DNA from: Euryarchaeota archaeon UBA106 | GTDB taxonomy: Archaea; Thermoplasmatota; Poseidoniia; Poseidoniales; Thalassarchaeaceae | Direction of reading: 5' to 3' | NCBI GenBank assembly: GCA_002502365.1 | Contig: DAOJ01000037.1 | Span: 4,545 to 17,384, forward strand | Length of the DNA stretch: 12,840 nucleotides | Part shown: positions 1 to 7,759 of the stretch, piece by piece | Numbering within the stretch: position 1 is the stretch's first letter | Layout: every line of letters starts with the position of its first letter | Program-made: the position numbers and the translations under genes | The notes under the pieces: model-generated | Told to the model about the DNA's origin: nothing | Database searches by the model: none | Seen by the model: the letters and a program-made list of their open reading frames with translations, nothing else

Positions 1-36
1 AAGAAATTCTCTTGTATTTTATGTTCTCCAATAATG

Positions 37-54
37 ATTCACTTAGTGGTGAAT
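37..54 (-). terminator. Possible hairpin terminator after the PEP carboxykinase gene
   Basis: A perfect inverted repeat (ATTCAC, six-base loop, GTGAAT) begins 4 bases past the stop codon of the minus-strand carboxykinase gene. No run of T follows directly, although the sequence further downstream on that strand is AT-rich. It could be a 3' end signal or a 3' UTR hairpin. The stem is only 6 base pairs, so chance is a real alternative. The remaining bases 1–36 show no gene. Confidence 0.25.
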
Positions 55-58
55 GGAA

Positions 59-1675
59 TCAAAGTATAACCTTAGGGGCGGATGCAAGTACTTCCTCACT
101 ACAACCTTCTTGGTATTGTTGAAAGTTTTCAGTGAACATTTGCGCGAGTAGATTAGCGACATTGTCGTATCTTTGCTTATCAGACCATGTCTCTCTTGGT
201 TGGAGTATTTCACTCGGTACACCTTCACATTCTAGAGGTACTGAGAAGCCGAAGCGCTCATCTTCGACAAATACAACATCTTCTAAATCTCCCCGCAATG
301 CTGCATTTAGAAGTGCTCTAGTCCAACGGATTTTGATACGATTAGATTCGCCATATCCACCTGCAACCCAGCCAGTATTAATCAACCAGCAGTTGGCATT
401 TTGTTCGCTAATTTTCTTGGAAAGCAAGTCTGCGTAAACACTTGGGTGACGCGGCATAAACGGTGCACCAAAACAAGTTGAGAATGTTGCTTGAGGTTCA
501 GTGACTCCAATTTCGGTTCCAGCAACTTTCGCGGTGTAACCAGACATGAAGTGGTAAGCGGCTTGTGCGGGAGTAAGTCGAGAAAGTGGCGGAAGAACTC
601 CAAAAGCATCACAAGTCAAGAAAACCACATTCTTTGGATGCCCTGCTGTGGAATCTTCAGTTCTATTTTCGATTGCTTCAATTGGGTAAGAAGCACGAGT
701 ATTTTGAGTTAGACTGCCGTCATCAAAATCGGGAATTCCCTTAGAATCAAGAATTACATTTTCTAAAATTGTACCCGGCATGCGAGTGGTGGCATAAATC
801 TCTGGCTCGTCTTCTTGAGATAAACCAATTAATTTGGCATAACACCCTCCTTCAAAATTGAATACTCCATCATCTGACCAACCGTGCTCATCGTCACCAA
901 CTAACGCTCTATGGGGGTCTGCAGAAAGTGTTGTCTTTCCAGTTCCTGATAGTCCGAAGAATAATGCAGATTCCTCTCCGTCCGTATTTGCAGAACAATG
1001 CATTGGCATAATTCCTCTCTCTGGAAGAATATGATTCATTATTGTGAAAATTGCTTTCTTTATTTCTCCAGCGTAATGAGTGCCACCGATAATTACCAAA
1101 CCTCGATCAAGTGCTAAGATAACAAACACTCCAGAGTTAACGCCATCTTCTTCAGGATCAGCTAGTAAATCTGGAGCGTGAAGAATGGTATATTCAGGTT
1201 CATGATCATTCAGTTCATTGGGGTTACTTCTAACAAACATATTGTGGAAAAATGCCGCATGCCAAGCCTTCTCAGTAACCAGTCTTACCGGCATGGCATA
1301 ATTTGCATCAGCGCCACAATGCGCATCTTTAACGTACAGTCGATCAGATGAATCAAGATGCGATTGGACTTTTTGCAGAAGATTCTCAAACACCCATCGG
1401 CTTGTTGGGCGATTCACTTTTCCCCACCAAACATGGTCTGCATAACCCGGTTCATCTACTATGAATCGATCATTCGGCGAACGCCCCGTGCGTTCGCCCG
1501 TAGTTGCCAGTAGAACTCCATGAGCTGTCATTTCTGCTTCGCCATTTTCAACTGCTATTTTGTGTAATTCATCAGAGTCAAGATTCCAATGAACCGAGCC
1601 TTTTGGATGCAATCCATGGGAAGACAGGGAGATTGCTGGACTGGCGGGTGTGGACGAGCGGGAGGTGCTCTCCAT
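59..1675 (-). CDS. pckA: Phosphoenolpyruvate carboxykinase (ATP)
   Basis: A 538-residue cytosolic enzyme that interconverts oxaloacetate + ATP and phosphoenolpyruvate + CO2 + ADP, the entry step of gluconeogenesis. The length matches the ATP-dependent family (about 520–540). Visible motifs: substrate-binding TGRSPNDRF (R65), metal-site lysine in YAGEIKK (206/207), MPMHCSAN with H226, the P-loop GLSGTGKTT at 241–249, kinase-2 motif GDDEHGW at 260–266, NTRASYPI near 325, and the nucleotide-binding C-terminal block NTGW...RIKIRWTRAL at 433–455. The catalytic set looks complete. The ATG at 1675 is the first possible start, because an in-frame TGA lies 18 bases upstream. The first ~20 residues (Ser/Pro/Ala-rich) precede the conserved core, so a later start cannot be excluded. 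It stands alone on the minus strand, divergent from the membrane-protein genes. This family is best known from bacteria, plants and yeasts; the characterised Thermococcus enzyme is GTP-dependent. Confidence 0.97.
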   Translation of the reverse strand: MESTSRSSTPASPAISLSSHGLHPKGSVHWNLDSDELHKIAVENGEAEMTAHGVLLATTGERTGRSPNDRFIVDEPGYADHVWWGKVNRPTSRWVFENLLQKVQSHLDSSDRLYVKDAHCGADANYAMPVRLVTEKAWHAAFFHNMFVRSNPNELNDHEPEYTILHAPDLLADPEEDGVNSGVFVILALDRGLVIIGGTHYAGEIKKAIFTIMNHILPERGIMPMHCSANTDGEESALFFGLSGTGKTTLSADPHRALVGDDEHGWSDDGVFNFEGGCYAKLIGLSQEDEPEIYATTRMPGTILENVILDSKGIPDFDDGSLTQNTRASYPIEAIENRTEDSTAGHPKNVVFLTCDAFGVLPPLSRLTPAQAAYHFMSGYTAKVAGTEIGVTEPQATFSTCFGAPFMPRHPSVYADLLSKKISEQNANCWLINTGWVAGGYGESNRIKIRWTRALLNAALRGDLEDVVFVEDERFGFSVPLECEGVPSEILQPRETWSDKQRYDNVANLLAQMFTENFQQYQEGCSEEVLASAPKVIL

Positions 1676-1804
1676 GAGGCTCGGCTCTGTTGTTCACCTT
1701 TCAATAATTGCGGAGAACCGAAAAGAGAAATTCTCGAGGGATTTACAATCCAAGTGGCCTTGACGGGGATGTGATTATCGCAGAAGACCGTTCCACACAA
1801 CAAT
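1676..1804. promoter_or_regulatory. Divergent intergenic region with two likely promoters
   Basis: These 129 bases separate two divergent genes and must hold both promoters. On the minus strand an AT-rich CAATTATTG (1702–1710) lies about 31 bases before the carboxykinase ATG. A GGTGA motif lies about 18 bases before that ATG, too far for normal ribosome binding. On the plus strand the best TATA-like element is the weak GATTATC (1773–1779), about 29 bases before the GTG start at 1805, and no Shine-Dalgarno sequence is present. A short palindrome GAGAA-A-TTCTC (1725–1735) lies near the middle and could be a regulator site. All of these are motif-level guesses. Confidence 0.4.
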
Positions 1805-4800
1805 GTGAGCGAGGAGAAGGACGACAGCGTGATTCGCGAACGTCGATTCAAAATCGGTGCAAACATCGACATTGAAGGCCTTGGTTTAGATGATAAGGTC
1901 AAGAAAGAAAATCAATCCGAAACATATTCTGAAAATTCTGAAAAGGATGAAGCCTTGGGGGATATTTTTGATCCATTCAAAAAAACTACTGGAAAAGAAG
2001 CGGGAGCAGTATCACAAGATGGGACTGTAGAAACGGCTCCCGAAGATGATATTGTCACGTCTATGGCAAAACAAGGAGAGAGGCGAGTAAATTGGTCACT
2101 AATGGTATCAATGATTTTTGTCTTCAGTTTACTTAGTGTTGTTGCAGGCACTGCATTCCCACCTGTAGTTTCGCTTGTGCTACTATTAATCCTAGCAATA
2201 GCTGGATTTGCATTAGGTGAAAGATGGGTTTCAGACCATAATTTGCATCTTCTAGGAGTTTCGTGGGTTATTATTTCGATGAAAGTTCTCTACGGTCTTG
2301 CAATTGAATTAAACCGTTGGGAATTAGGTGGTGTTCTGCCTATTTCTGTCGAAACGTTGGCGATACTATTGTTGATTCTAGTCGGACTCAATGTATTTGT
2401 TGCGTATCGCCATGACCATGACGCAATTGCTGCTCAAGCCACACTCGTTCTACTCGCAATAGGCTCTACTGCCGGATCAATTGGTGGAGAAATTGGAGTT
2501 GCAATAATGATTCTAATCTCCACAATACTGCTTCATGGTCTAGCCTTACATAGACAATCTGGAAATCTTGCAGCGCTCGGTGTTGCAGCCTCTAATTTAT
2601 GGATTGGAATGCATGCAATTACGAACGGATTTACAGCTGGTTCGTTGATTATAGAACCACTAGACACACCTCTAATTTTATTCATTTTATTGATGGTAGT
2701 ATCCGGAATAAACGCGAGCATGGCTGCCCGTTTTGCTCGAGAAGAAAATTGGTTTTCCAAGGGTTTCAAAGCCGCTGGACTCGGGCAACCCGGACTTTGG
2801 GGTGTTTCGATATCACTTGGTATGATTGGAGCATTAATGGCCGTAGCATCGAGTAGAGAAGACTCTGGCTACGCTTTGGGAATGGTGACTTTCCTTGCGG
2901 GAGCATTCGGAGGATCATACTTAGTGGTTAGAGGGGTGGAAAGATTGCGGGTTGCAATTCCTCTTCTTATTGGAGCTGGACTATTTTCACTAATGCTGGT
3001 ATTTGGTGAATTCACAGAATCAATATCCTTCTTCGACCGTTATGAAACATTCACGATTTTTGCAGCAAGCCTTACTGGATTTGTTATCTTACGTGATCAG
3101 AATCGAGTTACAGATCGTGTGTTATGGGTTGGTTCGGTGGGAGTTTTGGTGTTATTGGTAATTCTAATTCCAGCACGATCGGAAGTAAATGGAGGTGATG
3201 GAGGAATTGCTCTATTAGCTCTATTGATTGTTCTACATATTGGCACTGGAGCTCTGGCGATTATGAGGAAAGCGCCCTCTTTAGCAGGGGCCACTGTTTT
3301 ACTACCATGGACATGGATTCTTGTGCAGGAGTTTATTGTTGAATCATTCCGTACCGTTATGATTACCAATGGGTGGGATGATCCTGGAAACATCATTGAC
3401 TTGGCGTATACGCCATTTGCAGTTTATCTCATTATATCAGTAGTATTGATGTTGATAGTGAATTTACAATTAGGGCAAACAGGTGTAAATCTGGCTGCTG
3501 GTTTCCTTGGAATTACAGAAGTTTCCGCTTCAATTAGGGACTCGGGCGCTCTGCAATTATGGGCAATTGGATTATGGCTGCCAATGATTACAATCGTGGT
3601 GATGGCTCATGCTGGAGAATTTACTGCAATTACTCTCATTGCTGTAATGTCAGTTGTCTCATTAGCACATCTTGGCGCAGAATTCGCAGGAAAAAGACTG
3701 GGCGCGCCAATTGCCCTACTGGCAATTATTGCAGTCAGTTCTGCCGTTTTGGGTTGGAGACATGGTTTAGATGAAATATGGATTATTCTAATGCTGGTTG
3801 CTACAGCATCAGTCCTCTATCGAGGAGACCCTGAAGATGAGCCAGTTTTTACTAACGGAATGGCTCTAATGTCACTTCCATTAATTATCGCGATTTCAAC
3901 TAAAGATCCCAGTCGTATTCTCGAATCGAATGATTCGATTCCTGATTTCGACCTCTCAATCACTTCTGTTGTCTGTACTGGTTTTGTCATGGGATTCTAT
4001 TTACCCCGCGCGGAGAAAATGGAAAAGTTGCTCAAACCTGCAGCAGCAGCACTATGGTTACTGGCAATAACAATTGGACTTTCAATTCAATTGGAAAATC
4101 AAACCTCGACTATGGCAGGTATTGGATTATTCGCATTAAGCACACTCTGGCTTGTTGCTAGAGGAGAAATTAGAGCCGAATTGAAGACTATTGCTGAAAG
4201 AGATCGACGTTTGGCCATGGCTGGACAAGATGAGGTTGAAAAATTAAGTCTAGGAACGGGACAGCTAGATTCTTATGACCCAAAAAGGATTGAATTACAA
4301 CAAAAGCGAAAGAAGAGAAGAGACCTTTCTGCGACCGATGATGATTCGGAATTGTATACCACAGACATTTCTCACAGACCTACAATTGTTATGTTGGTTC
4401 TATTCTTAGTTCTAGGGTCTGTCATTGTCTTGGGACTTATTTTCTCTTCTGATCCATTCCTATTACTCGCAGCTGGAGTATTCTCCACTATTTTGATTGC
4501 CATCGCAAGATTACGAACTAAACAACTCGACCTGGAATTGCCTAGTGTAATGGGGATTGAGATGCCAATTGCATACGCAATTATCGGACTAATCTTGGCG
4601 CTAATCTCCGGTCATCTTGGACCAGGAGCAAGTAACGCAGAATTACTCGACCTTGCTGTTGTTACAATACTAATTTTACAGTTTGTGATTATTTCAATCT
4701 ATCAAAAGGACAACTTACTTGATAGGATTCCAATAGCTCTTGATTGGTTTGTTTTACCACTAGTCTTCGGCAGAGTTGTAGGTGCTCTGTTGGTTGAATC

Positions 4801-5551
4801 TTTGCCGTTTCCCTTCTCTGTTAATCCATTTGATGGAGACCTTATTCAATGGCAACTTCCATGGTTATTGATCGAATCTCTTTTGATTATTACAATTGCC
4901 ATTGACGTAATGATTGACTCTCGAAGAACAAGTGTTGGACGAGAGAGTCATTTGGGAAGTTCAGGAAGAGGACTTAGAGCGTTGGCCTATGTGACTATGT
5001 CATGGGGTCCAGCAGGACTTCTAGCCGTAGCTAATGCTATCTATTCCGGAAGAAAACACAGACAAGTAGAAGCGGTTGGATTGGCGATTATTTGCCTACC
5101 ATTAGCATTATTTTCAATGGGAACATTTGTCCCTCAAATTATCGAATATCTTGACTGGATTATTTTGTCCGGTGGAGTCCTAATGCTTGCTATGGTTGCA
5201 GCATCGGTACCGATGCGTAGTGGTCATTGGACAATGATGGCTGCGATTGATTGTCACATTCTGATGTTCGCTGGTTTATTGATGGTCAATGAGTGGATAT
5301 TATACCCCATCGCATTATTTGCAATTTCTACAACCTTGTGGGTTGTTGGAATTTTGCATCTAAGGCGTATTTTGCGAATTTGGGGATTCGGCGACCTCAT
5401 CATTGGAATAGGTGCTTCATTGCTAATGTTGGGAGCCGCTTCTACTATTGATCCAATAGGCATATTCCTACTACTAACCGTAGTGGGGGCAGAACTAGCT
5501 CTTGTTACATGGTTAGGTCAGAGAAATGAAGAAGCATTGCTAAAGGACTGA
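1805..5551 (+). CDS. Very large polytopic membrane protein, function unknown
   Basis: A 1248-residue protein I do not recognise. Residues 1–95 are hydrophilic, acidic and presumably cytoplasmic. From about residue 98 to the end the protein is almost entirely hydrophobic, with roughly 35 segments long enough to cross the membrane. One long charged loop at about 787–858, containing the basic stretch QQKRKKRRD, divides the membrane part into a block of about 24 and a block of about 13 segments. No nucleotide-binding, protease, glycosyltransferase or known transporter motif stands out. Overall size and helix density recall DUF2339-type proteins, but I see no deciding motif. The start is a GTG with no Shine-Dalgarno; it is the most upstream start in the frame and keeps the acidic N-terminus. 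It lies 57 bases before a mechanosensitive channel gene on the same strand, so a shared role in membrane or osmotic physiology is possible but unproven. Confidence refers to it being a real gene. Confidence 0.92.
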   Translation: MSEEKDDSVIRERRFKIGANIDIEGLGLDDKVKKENQSETYSENSEKDEALGDIFDPFKKTTGKEAGAVSQDGTVETAPEDDIVTSMAKQGERRVNWSLMVSMIFVFSLLSVVAGTAFPPVVSLVLLLILAIAGFALGERWVSDHNLHLLGVSWVIISMKVLYGLAIELNRWELGGVLPISVETLAILLLILVGLNVFVAYRHDHDAIAAQATLVLLAIGSTAGSIGGEIGVAIMILISTILLHGLALHRQSGNLAALGVAASNLWIGMHAITNGFTAGSLIIEPLDTPLILFILLMVVSGINASMAARFAREENWFSKGFKAAGLGQPGLWGVSISLGMIGALMAVASSREDSGYALGMVTFLAGAFGGSYLVVRGVERLRVAIPLLIGAGLFSLMLVFGEFTESISFFDRYETFTIFAASLTGFVILRDQNRVTDRVLWVGSVGVLVLLVILIPARSEVNGGDGGIALLALLIVLHIGTGALAIMRKAPSLAGATVLLPWTWILVQEFIVESFRTVMITNGWDDPGNIIDLAYTPFAVYLIISVVLMLIVNLQLGQTGVNLAAGFLGITEVSASIRDSGALQLWAIGLWLPMITIVVMAHAGEFTAITLIAVMSVVSLAHLGAEFAGKRLGAPIALLAIIAVSSAVLGWRHGLDEIWIILMLVATASVLYRGDPEDEPVFTNGMALMSLPLIIAISTKDPSRILESNDSIPDFDLSITSVVCTGFVMGFYLPRAEKMEKLLKPAAAALWLLAITIGLSIQLENQTSTMAGIGLFALSTLWLVARGEIRAELKTIAERDRRLAMAGQDEVEKLSLGTGQLDSYDPKRIELQQKRKKRRDLSATDDDSELYTTDISHRPTIVMLVLFLVLGSVIVLGLIFSSDPFLLLAAGVFSTILIAIARLRTKQLDLELPSVMGIEMPIAYAIIGLILALISGHLGPGASNAELLDLAVVTILILQFVIISIYQKDNLLDRIPIALDWFVLPLVFGRVVGALLVESLPFPFSVNPFDGDLIQWQLPWLLIESLLIITIAIDVMIDSRRTSVGRESHLGSSGRGLRALAYVTMSWGPAGLLAVANAIYSGRKHRQVEAVGLAIICLPLALFSMGTFVPQIIEYLDWIILSGGVLMLAMVAASVPMRSGHWTMMAAIDCHILMFAGLLMVNEWILYPIALFAISTTLWVVGILHLRRILRIWGFGDLIIGIGASLLMLGAASTIDPIGIFLLLTVVGAELALVTWLGQRNEEALLKD

Positions 5552-5608
5552 AAAATCTCTACATTGTAACGGAATTAACTTAATCACCTGCCATAGCATG
5601 CTCGATAT

Positions 5609-6661
5609 ATGACTCAGTTTGCTGATATTCTAATCGAGCGCATCCAAGATATGAGTTTCATAGAATACTTCACTTTCACAATAAATGCACTAGTTTTTCT
5701 CTTCTCCAAACAGATTGCTCGTCTTCATGGAGAAGATGATAATACAAAAACAAAATTGAGATTGAGGATTTTACATTCATTCAATCTAGTGGTTTTCTTG
5801 TCATTCATTCTTTCAATTATTGTAGTCGAAAATTCATACCTCGATGAACAGATTAGCGAATCTTCCCTATGTTTGTTAATCGCCTATGTTTTCTACAACA
5901 TTGCCGATGGCCTAATCCTGACTAGATATGGTGAGGAGATTACTGTCATGGGTTCAGCAAGAACTGTTGAAACCGCTACCTCCAGAACACTGGAACTAAT
6001 TGTTTTGACAATAATTTTGATTACTTCGGGAATCACATTAATCAACATCTGGGGAATTACTGGAATCTTAGAAACCACCGGAGCGGTTGGATTCTTGGCT
6101 TTGCTAATTTTCACAACAAAGGATTACTGGCTGAACGATTTCCTAAGTGGAATCCTGATTATTTCGGGAAATAGCGCAAAGAGGGGAGATGTGATTTCCA
6201 TACCAGACCTAAATGTACTAGGAATTATAATGGAAATAGGTGGACTTCAAACCAGAGTTCGTGATTTAGCACAAGGGCATGATATTGAAATCCCAAATAA
6301 TGCTATGCTGAACCATCGAACTGATTTCTACAAGGATAATCCAGGTGGGCCACATAGAGAATTTGTTGATTTCAACATAGGATATGGTATCGAATCTCAG
6401 GTTGTGGAGGATTTTCTAAATCATGCATACAAAGATGCAAAGAATAAATCGACCGGTTTAGACGATACTCTAGAACCCATTATTTCGCTTAAGGAAAATG
6501 GAAATAATGCTGTAAGGTGGAGGCTGACATATCATGTTTCATCACCTCGACATTTGTTAAAAATTAGAGATGAAATCAACCTAGCAGCCTACAATCTGCA
6601 AGAACAATATGGTATCGACCTAAGTACACCAAATTTGGAAAGATCGGTATCTATTGACTGA
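5609..6661 (+). CDS. MscS-family small-conductance mechanosensitive channel
   Basis: A 350-residue membrane protein that should form a homo-oligomeric channel opening under membrane tension to release solutes on osmotic downshock. Hydrophobic helices are at about 17–34, 55–74, 87–105 and 127–148, followed by the pore helix region 155–187 with the Gly/Ala-rich AVGFLALLIFTTKDYWLNDF and the SGILII segment. The MscS beta domain follows: KRGDVISIPD near 191–200, GIIMEIGGLQTRVRD at 205–219, and the hallmark IPNNAMLN at 228–235. Residues 245–350 form the C-terminal alpha/beta vestibule region. Five N-terminal helices instead of the three in E. coli MscS is common among archaeal and plant homologues. 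The ATG has no Shine-Dalgarno; an AT-rich stretch (TTAACTTAAT, 5575–5584) lies about 29 bases upstream, compatible with a leaderless mRNA. The 57-base gap from the upstream giant membrane gene leaves open whether the two are co-transcribed. Confidence 0.93.
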   Translation: MTQFADILIERIQDMSFIEYFTFTINALVFLFSKQIARLHGEDDNTKTKLRLRILHSFNLVVFLSFILSIIVVENSYLDEQISESSLCLLIAYVFYNIADGLILTRYGEEITVMGSARTVETATSRTLELIVLTIILITSGITLINIWGITGILETTGAVGFLALLIFTTKDYWLNDFLSGILIISGNSAKRGDVISIPDLNVLGIIMEIGGLQTRVRDLAQGHDIEIPNNAMLNHRTDFYKDNPGGPHREFVDFNIGYGIESQVVEDFLNHAYKDAKNKSTGLDDTLEPIISLKENGNNAVRWRLTYHVSSPRHLLKIRDEINLAAYNLQEQYGIDLSTPNLERSVSID

Positions 6662-6694
6662 CTTCTGGCCTGAATGTATTTGATTTCAAATCTG

Positions 6695-6702
6695 TATTTT
6701 AT
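6695..6702 (+). promoter_or_regulatory. TATA-like box before the FKBP-like gene
   Basis: TATTTTAT is centred 27 bases before the ATG at 6726, the spacing expected when an archaeal transcript starts at or beside its start codon. It is preceded by a small palindrome GATTT-C-AAATC (6682–6692), which could be a terminator stem for the channel gene or a regulator site. AT-rich boxes occur easily by chance in this sequence. Confidence 0.4.
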
Positions 6703-6725
6703 TGAATTGATTCGTACTAAACTTG

Positions 6726-7709
6726 ATGACTGACGGGGTTCGGTGGATTATCGTGTCCCGCAGTTGGATCTCTGACACTCCCGATGAGGTGGAGCATCCT
6801 ACTGTGCCATTAGGAATCAATGAAATGGCAATTCCTCGGGCGGCAATTTTGCTATCTTTGGCTACTGCCGCCCTGTTAATCGGTTCTACTATTGTCGTAG
6901 GATACAGCGTTTTTGTATTTGTAAAAGAAAATCAGGATGCATTCTCGGTGACCGATCAAGACCTATTGAAGGATGAAAATAACCGTTGGTACTGGGAGGT
7001 TGACCTACTGTTCGATTCTTGCGATTCTAGATTAGGAGATTGGAATTGGCCAGATGTATTGTCCGAACAGGACGATGTGTTCCTATACCCGGGTGAATTA
7101 CGTTGTGATTGGGAACATCAAGGAGAAGGAGATAGAGCCAGTGTTGCGATTTACAATAGAGGAAACCAGACGCTTGATATTGTATTGCAAATTACTGGTG
7201 GTGAGGTCGTCTTTGCTTCAGAAGGCGATACCGATCTAACACTAAACGAAATTGGCGTTAATGAAACTGCTATTGTAGAGATAGAATTGGATAGTTCAGT
7301 AACTGAGCATGATATCCAAATTCAGGCTTCTCATTTACGAGTTCCAGATGCGGAAGTACTTCTTGATGTCCATATCTATGAAGGTTCGAACCCTAGGGAA
7401 TTGCACGCAAGTGATGGAGATACTCTAGAGGTTCATTACAAGGTTTGGGATGCGGATACAGATCAGCTTCTTGATGAAGGCGATTTAATCGTCACTGCTG
7501 GCGATGATTCGAACTTCATTCAGGGATTCGGATGGTCTGCAATCGGCCTAGATATCGATGGAGATAGAGGGCTGATACCTGGAATTGATAGCGGAACTAC
7601 CCACATTACATTACTTCCTCCACCAATTGCCTACGGAAACAGCGATGGGCACGAACTGCAAGAATCTTGGTTGCGATTTGAGTTGAAGGTAGATAGGGCA
7701 ACCATTTGA
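6726..7709 (+). CDS. Membrane-anchored protein with C-terminal FKBP-type peptidyl-prolyl isomerase-like domain
   Basis: A 327-residue protein, numbered here from the ATG at 6726. One strong membrane segment (about 39–66, Ala/Leu/Ile/Val-rich) precedes a soluble remainder that is probably extracytoplasmic. Residues 75–215 are acidic and beta-rich, with two cysteines (99 and 127) able to form a disulfide; I do not recognise this part. Residues 230–326 match FKBP: GDTLEVHYK, FIQGF, LLPPPIAYG and the closing strand WLRFELKVD. Residues at the FKBP12 pocket positions appear kept at Y238, D250, I265, Y303 and F318, with Phe268 replacing Trp, so proline isomerase or chaperone activity on exported proteins is plausible. 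The loop before the PPP motif is longer than in FKBP12. The start is uncertain. ATG 6726 suits a leaderless mRNA, whereas GTG 6804 has GAGGTGGAG nine bases upstream and would give 301 residues. The stop overlaps a possible TTG start of the next frame. Confidence 0.85.
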   Translation: MTDGVRWIIVSRSWISDTPDEVEHPTVPLGINEMAIPRAAILLSLATAALLIGSTIVVGYSVFVFVKENQDAFSVTDQDLLKDENNRWYWEVDLLFDSCDSRLGDWNWPDVLSEQDDVFLYPGELRCDWEHQGEGDRASVAIYNRGNQTLDIVLQITGGEVVFASEGDTDLTLNEIGVNETAIVEIELDSSVTEHDIQIQASHLRVPDAEVLLDVHIYEGSNPRELHASDGDTLEVHYKVWDADTDQLLDEGDLIVTAGDDSNFIQGFGWSAIGLDIDGDRGLIPGIDSGTTHITLLPPPIAYGNSDGHELQESWLRFELKVDRATI

Positions 7710-7759
7710 GAACCATTAGACAGGAAAAGGACTTGAGTTCAACGAAGGGAGCGGAGTGT

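Noticed and set aside
1555..1902. A minus-strand open frame of 115 codons spanning the divergent intergenic region.
   Set aside because: It overlaps the starts of both flanking genes in other frames, has no family features and occupies the space needed for two promoters.
7706..7759. TTG start overlapping the FKBP-like gene stop, adding 18 residues to the methyltransferase.
   Set aside because: The ATG at 7760 has a good GGGAG site at normal spacing and the added residues show no conserved character, though coupling through the overlap cannot be fully excluded.
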